A stretch of DNA of 49,776 nt from Pseudomonadota bacterium (GCA_021821945.1 JAJZTF010000010.1:1-49776), one strand, 5' to 3'. Positions 32,904-41,938 are shown, counted from the first letter of the stretch. Notes: generated from the sequence alone by a model not told the origin. Made by a program: numbers and translations.

Positions 32904-34162
32904 GCCAGATCCTTGCCGCGGGTTTCGCGTATCGATAGCGCGGCCATGACGCTTATCGCTGCGGCTGCTGAAATGTATCCGCCCACCCAGGGTAGCCCGC
33001 CCATCTGCACCAGTTGCTCTGCAAGATAGGGGGCGAGCGATGCCCCTATGATGCCGCCCAGGTTGTAGGCGGCACCCGCACCGGTATAGCGCACTGAAGT
33101 CGGGAACAATTCGGGGAGCAGCGCGCCCATGGGGGCAAAACTCGCTCCCATCAGGAAAAGCTCCAGTGACAGGAAAAGCGTGATCAGAATCGGCGAGCCG
33201 CTTTTGAGCATGGGCGAGAGCAGAAAGCCTGAAAGCAGCGCAGCGCTTCCCGCTGCGATCAGGACGGGGCGGCGTCCAAAGCGGTCGGATGCCATGGCGG
33301 CAAGCGGGGTTGCGGCCGCCATGAAGAGAACCGCGATGCAAAGCATGGAGAGAAACTGCATGCGCGTATAGCCGAGCCTGCTCGTTCCATAGCTCAATGA
33401 AAAGACCGTTGTGATGTAGAACAGCGCATAGCACACCACCATCAGCAATGCCCCCTGCAGGAGGGGTTTCAGATGGCGGGAAAGGAGCTCAAAAGCGGGG
33501 AGCCTCACATGCAAGGCCCTGGCAAACACCGGCGTTTCGGCAAGCCTCATGCGCACATAGAGGCCTGTGATCACAAGAAGAGAGCTTGCAAGAAACGGGA
33601 TGCGCCATCCCCATGCGCGAAAGTTTGCATCGTCGAGATATCCGGTGAGCAGCAAAAAGCTGCCGACCGCCAGCAGAAAGCCGATCGAAGGCCCAAGCTG
33701 CGGAAACATGCCATACCATCCGCGGCGGCCTGCAGGCGCATATTCCGCGGCCAGGAGTGCTGCACCTCCCCATTCCCCTCCAAGGCCTATGCCCTGGGCA
33801 AAGCGCAGTAGGCAAAGCAGCAAGGGCGCTGTCCAGCCGATCTGCTGATAGCCTGGCAGCAAACCGATCACAAAAGTGGCTGCGCCCATTGTGACAAGCG
33901 ATGCGACCAGGGTCGTTTTTCTGCCTGCCTTGTCGCCGAAATGGCCGAACAGCAGGGAACCGATGGGGCGCGCAACGAAGGCGATGCCGAAGGTCAGGAA
34001 GGCGTTCAGCGCTTGCGCGGCCGGATCCGAACCCGGGAAAAACACTGGGCCGATCACCATCGCCACAGCCAGGCCGTAGATGTAGAAATCGTAATACTCT
34101 ATTGCCGTGCCGATGAAAGAGGCGAAGGCGATGCGCGAGACGGGTGGATTTGGTGAGGTCAT
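32900..34162 (-). CDS. MFS transporter, metabolite:H+ symporter type
   Basis: A 420-residue membrane protein with about 12 helices. The opening [17 protein letters not shown] and the loop [15 protein letters not shown] mark the metabolite:proton symporter group (relatives carry citrate, alpha-ketoglutarate, proline/betaine or shikimate). [13 protein letters not shown] is the matching loop of the second half. The substrate is unknown. ATG 34162 is 20 bases after mutL; the open frame reaches 34258 but that part lies in mutL. It lies between mutL and miaA and overlaps miaA by 4 bases. Confidence 0.9.
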   Translation of the reverse strand: MTSPNPPVSRIAFASFIGTAIEYYDFYIYGLAVAMVIGPVFFPGSDPAAQALNAFLTFGIAFVARPIGSLLFGHFGDKAGRKTTLVASLVTMGAATFVIGLLPGYQQIGWTAPLLLCLLRFAQGIGLGGEWGGAALLAAEYAPAGRRGWYGMFPQLGPSIGFLLAVGSFLLLTGYLDDANFRAWGWRIPFLASSLLVITGLYVRMRLAETPVFARALHVRLPAFELLSRHLKPLLQGALLMVVCYALFYITTVFSLSYGTSRLGYTRMQFLSMLCIAVLFMAAATPLAAMASDRFGRRPVLIAAGSAALLSGFLLSPMLKSGSPILITLFLSLELFLMGASFAPMGALLPELFPTSVRYTGAGAAYNLGGIIGASLAPYLAEQLVQMGGLPWVGGYISAAAAISVMAALSIRETRGKDLA

Positions 34163-34182
34163 CAGCGTGTATGCGATCAATG

Positions 34183-35952
34183 CTATTTTCCGCGCATGAA
34201 CATCGCATCCAGTTCCTTGATCGACACCTGGAACCAGGTCGGGCGGCCGTGGTTGCACTGGTCTGCGCGCTCCGTGCTTTCCATCTCGCGCAGCAGCGCG
34301 TTCATCTCTACGATGCTCAATGCGCGGTTGGCGCGCACCGCCCCGTGACAGGCAAGGCTTGCCAGAAGCTCGTCCCGGCGCTCGGTCAACACGCGGCTTG
34401 CGCCATATTCCCGAAGCTCCTGCAGCACCTTGCCTGCGATCGATTCGGCCTCTGATTGCCTGAGCAATGCAGGCATCGCGCGTATCGCAAGCATCGTGGG
34501 CGAAATGGGGGCGATGTCAAAGCCCAGTTTCAAAAGCGTCTGCTGCTCGGCCTCGACGGTTGCGATGTCGAGCTTTTCTGCAATCATGCTGACCGGGATC
34601 AGCAGGGTTTGCGTGGCGATCTCTTCCCTGTCCATCGCTGCCTTCAACTTCTCGTAGACGATGCGCTCATGCGCCGCATGCATGTCCACGACCACGAGGC
34701 CATGCGCATTCTGCGCCAGTATGTATATGCCGGAGAGCTGGGCCAGCGCAAATCCCAACGGCGGGATTTCCCTTGTGTCGGGCGCAGGATGGGGCGCGGG
34801 ATCTGGCGAAGGCTCTATCGCCGGGGGGCTGTATTCCGTCTGGGTCTGCCACAAGGCTATGGATGCATTGTATTGGGATGCACTGAGGGGCTCGGGTCTT
34901 GGAAACGATGCAGGGTTGCGCGGCGATTGGGCAGCCTGCCCGGGTCTTGCAAGCGCTTCTTGCAGCGTGTGGAAGATGAACCGGTGTATCGCCTGGCTTT
35001 CGCGAAACCGCACCTCGCTCTTTGCGGGGTGCACATTCACATCCACCTGGGTTGCGGGCAATTCGAGGAAAAGCACGAATGCCGGATGACGCTGGTGGTG
35101 CAGGATGTCCTGATAGGCCTGGCGCAGCGCATGGCTTGCAACCTTGTCGCGCACGAAGCGGCCGTTGACGAAGAAGTATTGCGCATCGCGGCTGCTCAGC
35201 GAATAGGCGGGGAGGGCGGCAAGCCCTTTCAGCGCAAGGTCGGGCGTGATGCGTGAAACCGCAACTGCGGCTTTGGCAAATTCCTCCCCGAGCAGCATGG
35301 CCACCCGCTTCATCGAGGCATCCGCGACCGATTCCGTATCTTTCACCCCCGGAAGCTGCCATATCGTCCGCCCGTTGTGTTGCAATGAAAATCCCACGTC
35401 CGGGCGTGAGAGCGCGATGCGCTTGAAGGTCTCCTCGCAGTGCGCGAATTCGGTGGCTTCGGTCTTCAGGAATTTTCGCCTTGCCGGCGTGTTGAAATAG
35501 ATTTCCCTGATCTCGACGCTGGTGCCTTGGGGCTGACTTGCAGGCGAGGGTTCGCTGAAATGTCCGTCTCGCGCCTCTATCTTCCAGCCATGGGCATCGC
35601 TTGTCGTGCGGCTTGTCAGCGTTAATTCCGCGACCGCGGCCATGCTGGCCAGCGCCTCCCCGCGAAAGCCCATGCTGGCAACCGACTGAAGATCGTCAAG
35701 AGATGCGATCTTGCTGGTCGCATGACGCATCAGTGCAAGCTTCAGCTCATCCTTTGCAATGCCCCGTCCATTGTCGCGCACCCTCATGAGCTTGATGCCG
35801 CCGCTTTCCATCTGCACGGAGATGTCGTTCGCTCCCGCGTCCAGGCTGTTCTCCATCAATTCCTTGAGCGCGGCGGCAGGGCGTTCGATCACTTCGCCAG
35901 CGGCGATCTGGTTGATCAGCAGTTCTGGCAAAAGCCGGATGGATGTGCTCAT
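34183..35952 (-). CDS. mutL: DNA mismatch repair protein MutL, endonuclease type
   Basis: A 589-residue GHKL ATPase coupling mismatch recognition by MutS to strand removal. The N-terminal ATPase is typical: IRLLPELLINQIAAGEVIER, ENSLDAGAND, VRDNGRGI, GFRGEALASMA. The C-terminal domain has the metal-binding endonuclease motif DMHAAHERIVYE (form DxHAxxExxxxE), plus ACHGAVRANR and QCNHGRP that complete the site in other nicking MutLs. So this MutL probably cuts DNA itself, implying a system without MutH. Proline-rich linker in the middle (about 340-390). Confidence 0.96.
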   Translation of the reverse strand: MSTSIRLLPELLINQIAAGEVIERPAAALKELMENSLDAGANDISVQMESGGIKLMRVRDNGRGIAKDELKLALMRHATSKIASLDDLQSVASMGFRGEALASMAAVAELTLTSRTTSDAHGWKIEARDGHFSEPSPASQPQGTSVEIREIYFNTPARRKFLKTEATEFAHCEETFKRIALSRPDVGFSLQHNGRTIWQLPGVKDTESVADASMKRVAMLLGEEFAKAAVAVSRITPDLALKGLAALPAYSLSSRDAQYFFVNGRFVRDKVASHALRQAYQDILHHQRHPAFVLFLELPATQVDVNVHPAKSEVRFRESQAIHRFIFHTLQEALARPGQAAQSPRNPASFPRPEPLSASQYNASIALWQTQTEYSPPAIEPSPDPAPHPAPDTREIPPLGFALAQLSGIYILAQNAHGLVVVDMHAAHERIVYEKLKAAMDREEIATQTLLIPVSMIAEKLDIATVEAEQQTLLKLGFDIAPISPTMLAIRAMPALLRQSEAESIAGKVLQELREYGASRVLTERRDELLASLACHGAVRANRALSIVEMNALLREMESTERADQCNHGRPTWFQVSIKELDAMFMRGK

Positions 35953-35980
35953 GGGAGGAAATGAATTTGTTTATCCGGCA

Positions 35981-35986
35981 ATTATA
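35981..35986 (-). promoter_or_regulatory. -10 box for mutL operon
   Basis: TATAAT on the minus strand (35986 to 35981) ends 29 bases before ATG 35952 in the 136-base gap to the divergent secreted-protein gene. No good -35 at the normal distance. On the plus strand the same gap has a lone TTGACA (36001-36006) without a good -10. Confidence 0.4.
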
Positions 35987-36088
35987 GCCCGTCTTCATGC
36001 TTGACATATTCTTGAAACTGGATCAGATTTGCGCAGTAGTTGAGTAAATCGGTCGTATTTGTCCTATCAACCTCTAAGGAGAAATGCC

Positions 36089-36442
36089 ATGAAACTGCTC
36101 GATCTTTTCAAACCCGCCGCATTGTCCTTGACCCTGATCGCATCTTCAGCGATGGCAACGGAAGGTTCCATCACCATCACTTCGCCCGCAAACGGCGCCG
36201 TTTTGCAGGGAAATGCGGACAACAAGCTCGACTTCAACGTAAAACTCAGCCCCAACGGAAACCATCTGCACATCTATGTCGATGACGGCAACCCCATCAT
36301 CGATCGTGACATATCGCACTGTCCATGCAGCATTACGCTGCCCAAACTCTCGCCTGGCAAGCATGTCATCGCGATCAAGGAGGCAACCGCAAGCCATGCG
36401 TTGACCGGGGTGCAGGCCGTCGAGACGGTGACCAGCCAATAG
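36089..36442 (+). CDS. Small secreted protein, unknown function
   Basis: A 117-residue protein with a Sec signal peptide (residues 1-23; SLTLIASSAMA before the likely cut at about 23). The mature part looks like one all-beta, immunoglobulin-like domain: SITITSPANGAVL at its start, then HLHIYVDDGNPIIDRD, a CPC pair near residue 75 and PGKHVIAIKEATASHALTG. His-x-His and CPC could bind metal or form a disulfide, which is speculation. ATG 36089 has a good Shine-Dalgarno (AAGGAG). Its stop is 1 base before the membrane-protein gene, so they form a pair. Confidence 0.8.
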   Translation: MKLLDLFKPAALSLTLIASSAMATEGSITITSPANGAVLQGNADNKLDFNVKLSPNGNHLHIYVDDGNPIIDRDISHCPCSITLPKLSPGKHVIAIKEATASHALTGVQAVETVTSQ

Positions 36443-36443
36443 C

Positions 36444-36833
36444 ATGCAGAATCTGCTCTATGCGCTGATACAGTCCCTGCACAATATCAACGCAGCAGCC
36501 ATCGCGGGCATTGCTGCGGCAGCGCTCTGGCAGCCTGGTTTGCGATCAGCGCTGGCAAGGTGGGCAGCGGGGGCCTGGGCGCTGCAGGGATTGAGCGGCC
36601 TGTTCTTCGGCATCACCACCTATGCCTACGAGAGGCACCTGCCCGACATCCACGGCATCGCCGTATTGGCATTGGGCATCAAGGTGCTCTGCGTCCTGTC
36701 GGGGCTGGCGTTGGCTTTCTATCACATGAAGGCCAGTTTGAATGAAAGGGGACAGGTGCTTGTCTGGCGTATCCTGCTCGCATTGGGCCTCATCGCACTT
36801 GCCAGCGCGGCTTTCCTGCGCTGGTATTCCTGA
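36444..36833 (+). CDS. Small four-helix membrane protein, unknown function
   Basis: A 129-residue very hydrophobic protein with about four predicted helices (around 14-30, 42-60, 72-92, 105-124). Conserved-looking histidines stand near helix ends (LHNINAA, RHLPDIHG, FYHMKAS). The layout recalls CopD/cytochrome b561-like proteins, but similarity is too weak to name it. It starts 1 base after the secreted-protein gene, so the two probably work together at the inner membrane and periplasm. Confidence 0.75.
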   Translation: MQNLLYALIQSLHNINAAAIAGIAAAALWQPGLRSALARWAAGAWALQGLSGLFFGITTYAYERHLPDIHGIAVLALGIKVLCVLSGLALAFYHMKASLNERGQVLVWRILLALGLIALASAAFLRWYS

Positions 36834-36883
36834 ACTTGCCATTCATATAGCGTGGTTATTGTCCTTAAGGATGCGAGTGAGGG

Positions 36884-36889
36884 TATAAT
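36884..36889 (+). promoter_or_regulatory. -10 box for the transhydrogenase operon
   Basis: A perfect TATAAT lies 58 bases before pntA. The best -35 is TTGTCC at 36859-36864 with a long 19-base spacer. GAGGAG at about 8 bases before ATG 36948 is the ribosome site. Confidence 0.5.
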
Positions 36890-36947
36890 CGCGGCCGCAT
36901 AAATCTGGCAAATTCAGAGAAAAAATCCACCAATCGAGGAGAGATTC

Positions 36948-38066
36948 ATGCGGATAGGCATTCCTGCGGAAATTCGCGCAGGTGAAACCCGTGTAGCAGC
37001 CACACCGGAAACGGTGAAGAAGATGATCGCCACGGGCCACGAAGTATGGGTGCAAACCGGTGCAGGCGCGGCTGCGCATTATCTGGATGCGGAATTTGCA
37101 TCGGCTGGTGCCAGGCTCACCGACGCGGCGACGCTCTACAAGGAGGCGGATATCCTGCTCAAGGTCAAGGCGCCGACCATGGATGAGATCGCGCAATTGC
37201 GCGCAGGCAGCGTGCTGATCGGCCTGCTCAATCCCTACCAGGCAGACCTGGTCGATGCCTATGCAAAACAGGGCATCACCGCGTTTTCGATGGAGAAACT
37301 GCCGCGCACCTCGCGCGCGCAGGCGATGGACGTGCTGTCTTCCCAGGCCAACATCGCAGGCTACAAGGCGGTGATACTGGGTGCCAATTATTACCAGCGC
37401 TTCATGCCCATGCTGATGACCGCGGCAGGCACGGTGAAGGCCGCTCGCGTGCTGATCCTGGGCGTGGGCGTGGCGGGCCTGCAGGCGATCGCGACAGCCA
37501 AGCGTCTGGGGGCCGTGGTCGAGGCGTCCGACGTGCGTCCGGCCGTGAAGGAGCAGGTCGAATCGCTGGGCGCGAAGTACATCGACGTGCCATTTGAAAC
37601 CGACGAGGAACGCGAGATCGCGCAGGGTGTGGGTGGATATGCAAGGCCGATGCCTGCCTCCTGGATGGAGCGTCAGGCTGTGCTCGTTGCTGAGCGGGTC
37701 AAGCAGGCAGACATCGTGATCACCACGGCGCTGATTCCCGGGCGTCCAGCGCCCGTGCTGCTGCATGAAGAGACCGTCAAGCTGATGAAGCCGGGTTCGG
37801 TCATCGTCGACATGGCGGTGGAGGCGGGCGGCAATTGCCCGTTGTCGGAAGCAGGAAAAACCGTGGTGAAGCACGGCGTGACCATCGTTGGCGAGACCAA
37901 TCTTCCGGCATTGGTCGCGTCGGACGCCAGCGCGCTTTACGCGCGCAACCTGCTGAACTTCATCAACCTGCTTTGCGACAAGGCGGGCGCGATGAACGTC
38001 AATCTCGAAGACGACATCATAAGAGGCACGCTGCTTTGCAAGGATGGCGCTGCGGCAAACAAATAG
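36948..38066 (+). CDS. pntAA: NAD(P) transhydrogenase subunit alpha, part 1
   Basis: A 372-residue soluble NAD(H)-binding domain I of proton-translocating transhydrogenase. Features: MRIGIPAEIRAGETRVA N-terminus, YKAVILGANYYQRFMPMLMTAAGT, the NAD loop GVGVAGLQAIATAKRLGA and DVRPAVKEQVESLGAKYIDV. The alpha polypeptide is split: the membrane part is the next gene. The complex swaps hydride between NADH and NADP(+) using the proton gradient, providing NADPH for biosynthesis. Confidence 0.96.
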   Translation: MRIGIPAEIRAGETRVAATPETVKKMIATGHEVWVQTGAGAAAHYLDAEFASAGARLTDAATLYKEADILLKVKAPTMDEIAQLRAGSVLIGLLNPYQADLVDAYAKQGITAFSMEKLPRTSRAQAMDVLSSQANIAGYKAVILGANYYQRFMPMLMTAAGTVKAARVLILGVGVAGLQAIATAKRLGAVVEASDVRPAVKEQVESLGAKYIDVPFETDEEREIAQGVGGYARPMPASWMERQAVLVAERVKQADIVITTALIPGRPAPVLLHEETVKLMKPGSVIVDMAVEAGGNCPLSEAGKTVVKHGVTIVGETNLPALVASDASALYARNLLNFINLLCDKAGAMNVNLEDDIIRGTLLCKDGAAANK

Positions 38067-38076
38067 GAGCAATATC

Positions 38077-38373
38077 ATGACTGGTGCAGTAGATCCCTTT
38101 GTATTGAATCTGACCGTGTTCGTGCTCGCGATATTCGTAGGCTACCACGTGGTGTGGAACGTCACGCCTGCGCTGCACACGCCCCTGATGGCCGTGACCA
38201 ATGCCGTTTCAGGCATCATCATCGTGGGCGCGATGCTCGCTTCCAGCCCGGAAAAAATGGATATAGGCTCGGTGCTCGGACTGATCGCAGTGGCTTTGGC
38301 CGCAATCAATGTGTTCGGCGGTTTTCTGGTGACCCAGAGAATGTTGGCGATGTTCAAGAAGAAGGAAAAGTAA
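38077..38373 (+). CDS. pntAB: NAD(P) transhydrogenase subunit alpha, part 2
   Basis: A 98-residue membrane segment with three helices (about 8-22, 35-57, 66-88), corresponding to the C-terminal membrane part of fused E. coli PntA. TPLMAVTNAVSGIIIVGAML is the family signature. ATG 38077 has TAGGAGC as ribosome site; it starts 10 bases after part 1 and ends directly against pntB. Confidence 0.95.
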   Translation: MTGAVDPFVLNLTVFVLAIFVGYHVVWNVTPALHTPLMAVTNAVSGIIIVGAMLASSPEKMDIGSVLGLIAVALAAINVFGGFLVTQRMLAMFKKKEK

Positions 38374-39762
38374 ATGTCTGCCAATTCCGTATATCTGGCC
38401 TATCTGGTCGCCGCAGTCCTGTTCATTCTGACGCTCAAGGGATTGAGCTCGCCGATATCATCTCGGCGCGGCAACATGTTCGGCATGGTGGGCATGGCGA
38501 TCGCCGTGCTGACCACGCTGAGCCTCACGCACAACGTAGTCTACATCCTGCTTGCGATCGCCGTGGGAGGAACGATAGGCGCGATCATCGCGCGCCGCAT
38601 CGAGATGACGGCGATGCCGGAACTCGTCGCGGCGATGCATTCGCTGGTGGGGCTGGCCGCCGTTCTGGTCGCGATGGCCGCATTCAACAACCCGGTAGCC
38701 TATGGCATTGCGCTGCCCGGAGAGGCGCTGCACAGCAGCAACCGGATCGAGCTCTTCATCGGCACCTTTGTCGGGGCGATCACCTTCACCGGCTCCATCA
38801 TCGCATTCGGCAAACTGTCCGGAAAGCTTTCCGGCAAACCGCTGCGCTTTGCCGGACAGCATTGGCTTAATCTGCTGCTGGGCATCGTGATGCTGGGCTT
38901 TGGCATCGCCTTCTTCATGAGCCCTTCGTGGACGCCCTTTCTGATCATGACCGCGATCGCGCTGGTGCTCGGCGTATTGCTGATCATGCCGATAGGCGGT
39001 GCCGACATGCCGGTCGTGGTCTCCATGCTGAACTCCTATTCCGGCTGGGCCGCGGCAGGCATCGGCTTCACGCTCAACAACAACATGCTGATCATCGCGG
39101 GCTCTTTGGTGGGAAGTTCGGGTGCGATCCTTTCCTACATCATGTGTAAGGCGATGAACCGCGCGTTTTTCAACGTGATACTCGGCGGATTCGGCGGAGA
39201 GGCTGCTGCCGATGCAACCGGGGATGGCGTGCAGAAGACCTATCGCAGCGGCAGTGCGGATGATGCCGCCTTCCTGATGAGCAACGCGGATTCGGTGATC
39301 ATCGTGCCGGGCTACGGGCTTGCGGTCGCGCGCGCTCAGCACGCGATCAACGAAATGTCCAATGCGCTTACAGACAAGGGCGTGAAGGTGCGTTATGCGA
39401 TCCACCCCGTGGCTGGCCGCATGCCGGGGCACATGAACGTGCTCCTGGCCGAGGCGGAGGTGCCCTATGAGCAGGTTGTCGAAATGGAAGAGATCAACAA
39501 CGAGTTTGCGGACACCGACGTGGTGCTGGTGATCGGTGCTAACGACGTGGTGAATCCGGCCGCCAAGAACGACAAGTCCAGCCCGATCTATGGCATGCCC
39601 ATCCTCGATGTCTACAAGGCGCGCACAGTGCTGGTGGTGAAGCGCTCGATGGCGACGGGTTATGCGGGACTGGACAACGATCTCTTCTACATGGACAAGA
39701 CCATGATGGTGTTTGGCGATGCGAAGAAGGTGGTCGAGGACATCATCAAGGCGATAGACTGA
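38374..39762 (+). CDS. pntB: NAD(P) transhydrogenase subunit beta
   Basis: A 462-residue subunit with about eight or nine membrane helices forming the proton channel in the first half, followed by the NADP(H)-binding domain III (from about residue 290: SVIIVPGYGLAVARAQHAINE, HPVAGRMPGHMNVLLAEAEVPY, VVLVIGANDVVNPAAK). Starts at the base right after the part-2 stop, completing the three-gene transhydrogenase operon. The 117 bases to the convergent oxygenase gene hold only a weak hairpin (39835-39860). Confidence 0.97.
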   Translation: MSANSVYLAYLVAAVLFILTLKGLSSPISSRRGNMFGMVGMAIAVLTTLSLTHNVVYILLAIAVGGTIGAIIARRIEMTAMPELVAAMHSLVGLAAVLVAMAAFNNPVAYGIALPGEALHSSNRIELFIGTFVGAITFTGSIIAFGKLSGKLSGKPLRFAGQHWLNLLLGIVMLGFGIAFFMSPSWTPFLIMTAIALVLGVLLIMPIGGADMPVVVSMLNSYSGWAAAGIGFTLNNNMLIIAGSLVGSSGAILSYIMCKAMNRAFFNVILGGFGGEAAADATGDGVQKTYRSGSADDAAFLMSNADSVIIVPGYGLAVARAQHAINEMSNALTDKGVKVRYAIHPVAGRMPGHMNVLLAEAEVPYEQVVEMEEINNEFADTDVVLVIGANDVVNPAAKNDKSSPIYGMPILDVYKARTVLVVKRSMATGYAGLDNDLFYMDKTMMVFGDAKKVVEDIIKAID

Positions 39763-39879
39763 GTTTGACCCGTCGATATATCAGAATTTGCCCGAAATAT
39801 GCACGAAATGATGCGAGCAGATTTGCTATGCTTCTTCATCCTCATCTCCTTCTGGATGAACTGGCGTTGATTTAACGGC

Positions 39880-40389
39880 CTACTCTGGTCCGAAATTCAT
39901 CGCGATCGACAGGCGTCTTTGGGCGCTTTGATTGACGCTTACGGAATGCATTACGTTGGGGGAGAAGAACACGAACATGCCGGCTTTGGGTTTGATTTCG
40001 GTTGTGCAATGGGGATCGTGGATGATCAGGTTCCCGGAGTTTTCAGGGACATGCACGTAATAGACTGCGGACAATAGCTCGTCGAATTCGTCGTGATCGT
40101 GCCGGCTTGTCTCATCTCCAGGCCCCATATCGTTGAACCAGAATCCCATCCTGAGCCGGTTTTCCTTGAGCAGTGCCCCGGCAAACGTCATTGCCTGGCC
40201 CAGCACTGCCTCCACCCCGGGAATGCGCGTAGCGGAAATGTAGAGATTCTCGTGGCGTCCGCCAAAAGAATGGCTGCGCCGGATGAAATCCCTTTCTTCG
40301 AGTCCTCTGTAGCCTTCCAGAATGGATTCGTTGATATTGCCTGCATCTTCAAGATGGGCGAAGTGTATGCGCGAATTCTGTTTCAGCAT
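39880..40389 (-). CDS. Putative 2OG-Fe(II) oxygenase
   Basis: A 169-residue protein with the double-stranded beta-helix pattern of 2-oxoglutarate/Fe(II) oxygenases. A His-x-Asp pair lies in RHDHDEFDELLSAVYYV, a distal His in FSPNVMHSVSVN, and an Arg in QRRLSIAMNF at the usual 2-oxoglutarate position. The substrate is unknown; relatives hydroxylate proteins or small molecules. The ATG shares one base with the phosphohexomutase stop (TGATG), so translation is coupled. An upstream open frame of about 200 codons is inside the mutase gene and is not real. Confidence 0.82.
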   Translation of the reverse strand: MLKQNSRIHFAHLEDAGNINESILEGYRGLEERDFIRRSHSFGGRHENLYISATRIPGVEAVLGQAMTFAGALLKENRLRMGFWFNDMGPGDETSRHDHDEFDELLSAVYYVHVPENSGNLIIHDPHCTTEIKPKAGMFVFFSPNVMHSVSVNQSAQRRLSIAMNFGPE

Positions 40390-41792
40390 CAGGCGGTCCG
40401 GATCATCGCAAGCACATTCTTCACAAGCTCCGCTGCGCGTCCAGGGCTCGAAGCCTCGCAATAGCAACGCAATTCCGGCGCGTTGCCGGATGGCCTCAGG
40501 TGCACGATCTCTGCGTTGTCGAAGGTGATGCGCAGTCCATCCGTGGTGTTGCGGTCGATCGCCGTTGCGCCGTCCGGCGCAAGCACCCCTGCGTCTTCGG
40601 TGAATCTGGCAAGCAGTGCGCGGCTTTTTTCGATTGGAAAATTCTGCAACCTGTCGCTTGCGGTATAACGCTCGGGCAGATCCTTCAAAAGGTTTGACAC
40701 CTTGCCGTGCCTTTCCCTTGCGGCAGAAAGGACGGCGAGGGCTGGCAGCACGGCATCCCGGGTCGGCAAGGGGGAAAGCGTTTTTCCGTTGCGTTCGAAT
40801 GCCGATCCGACAAGGAAACCGCCGTTGGCCTCGAATCCTGCCACCGCAACTTGCTTGAATTGCTGCATGCCTTCGATCACATAGGGCGACCCTATCCTGG
40901 TCCTTGCGACTGATTCGAAAGAACCGCAAAGTTCGATCGCGGTATTGCAGCTGACCGGCACGACCACATGCTTTGCGCCGAGATAGCGCGCGCAAATCAG
41001 GCCTACAATGTCGCCGCGCAGCCAGGTGCCATTTTCGTCGGAAATCAGCGGCCTGTCCCCGTCTCCGTCTGTCGAGATGATCGCATCGAACTGGTGGGAT
41101 TTGGCCCAGTCTCGCCCGCGCCTCACATCCTCGTCCGTGACTGCCTCGGTATCGATGGGAACAAATTGTTCGGTGCGGCCAAGAGAGGTGACTTCTGCTC
41201 CCAGCCCTTCGAGTATGCGTTTCACTGTGTCGCGCGCGACGCTGGAATGCTCATATAAGCCCAGACGCATGCCGTCCAGGCTGGGAAAGAAATCGAGATA
41301 GCGCGCCACATAATGCTCAATCGCAGCAGGATTCATGGCCGGCATTTCGCCCTCGGCTTCATGCAGCGCGACTGTGGCATCGGCGATGGCCGATTCGTCC
41401 GCCTTGGTGATCTCCCCGTCCGGACGGTAGAACTTGATGCCATTTCTGTCGAAGGGAATGTGGCTTCCGGTGACCATGATCGCCGGGATGTATTGATCCT
41501 GTGCATAAAGGGCCAGTGCCGGCGTCGGCAGCGCGCCGCAATATTCGACGATGATGCCTTGATGGTGCAGCGCTGAAGCACAGGCTTTCGCAATGCGGGG
41601 GCTGCTGGGGCGCAAATCCATGCCAAGCGCTACGCGGTTGACGGAAAAGGACTGGTTGATGACGGACAGGAATGCCAGCGTATAGGCTGCGCACACCTCG
41701 TCGGTCATCGCGCTGACCGGGCCGCGCGCACCGCTGGTTCCGAATGCAACGCCGCTGTCTTCCATCACATTTTGAATGCGGATTGTCTTCAA
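40389..41792 (-). CDS. Phosphohexomutase (phosphomannomutase family)
   Basis: A 467-residue alpha-D-phosphohexomutase with four domains. The phosphoserine loop reads TGSHIPFDRNG rather than the common TASHNP, but the Ser and His are kept. The metal loop is STDGDGDRPLI; the sugar-binding GFEANGG and the C-terminal phosphate loop RPSGNAPELRCY are present. It should interconvert hexose 6- and 1-phosphates (mannose and/or glucose), feeding nucleotide-sugar synthesis such as the operon at 20834-27158. Coupled to the oxygenase gene. Confidence 0.92.
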   Translation of the reverse strand: MKTIRIQNVMEDSGVAFGTSGARGPVSAMTDEVCAAYTLAFLSVINQSFSVNRVALGMDLRPSSPRIAKACASALHHQGIIVEYCGALPTPALALYAQDQYIPAIMVTGSHIPFDRNGIKFYRPDGEITKADESAIADATVALHEAEGEMPAMNPAAIEHYVARYLDFFPSLDGMRLGLYEHSSVARDTVKRILEGLGAEVTSLGRTEQFVPIDTEAVTDEDVRRGRDWAKSHQFDAIISTDGDGDRPLISDENGTWLRGDIVGLICARYLGAKHVVVPVSCNTAIELCGSFESVARTRIGSPYVIEGMQQFKQVAVAGFEANGGFLVGSAFERNGKTLSPLPTRDAVLPALAVLSAARERHGKVSNLLKDLPERYTASDRLQNFPIEKSRALLARFTEDAGVLAPDGATAIDRNTTDGLRITFDNAEIVHLRPSGNAPELRCYCEASSPGRAAELVKNVLAMIRTA

Positions 41793-41874
41793 TGCAGTCC
41801 TTTTCGTTCGATCAAATGCCGAATTTTAACTTATCGGCCTGAAAAATCGGAGATTACAGAAATCCCCAATCCGG

Positions 41875-41892
41875 TATAGGATTATTCCTATA
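41875..41892 (+). promoter_or_regulatory. Palindromic operator overlapping the kinase-gene promoter
   Basis: A perfect inverted repeat TATAGGA-TTAT-TCCTATA; its core TAGGATTATTCCTA (41877-41890) is of the form TAGG-N6-CCTA, like the site at 44231-44244. It overlaps likely -10 boxes (TATAGG at 41875, with ATTACA 16 bases upstream; or TATATC at 41889), so binding there would most simply repress the kinase-regulator operon. It resembles the RcsAB box (12 of 14 bases as I recall the consensus). Confidence 0.6.
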
Positions 41893-41938
41893 TCAAGTTA
41901 TGAACAATCATGCAAGCATTGCATGGATTGAAGGGTGC

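Noticed and set aside
36018..36034. Possible sigma54 promoter before the secreted-protein gene
   Set aside because: The GG and GC elements are 9 or 11 bases apart, not the required 10, and surrounding bases fit poorly.
36843..38078. 411-codon minus-strand open frame opposite the transhydrogenase gene
   Set aside because: It is the mirror of pntAA, rich in His and Arg with no recognisable domain; a codon-bias shadow.
38458..39432. 324-codon minus-strand open frame opposite pntB
   Set aside because: Shadow of a strongly conserved membrane protein, full of His and Arg without family signature.
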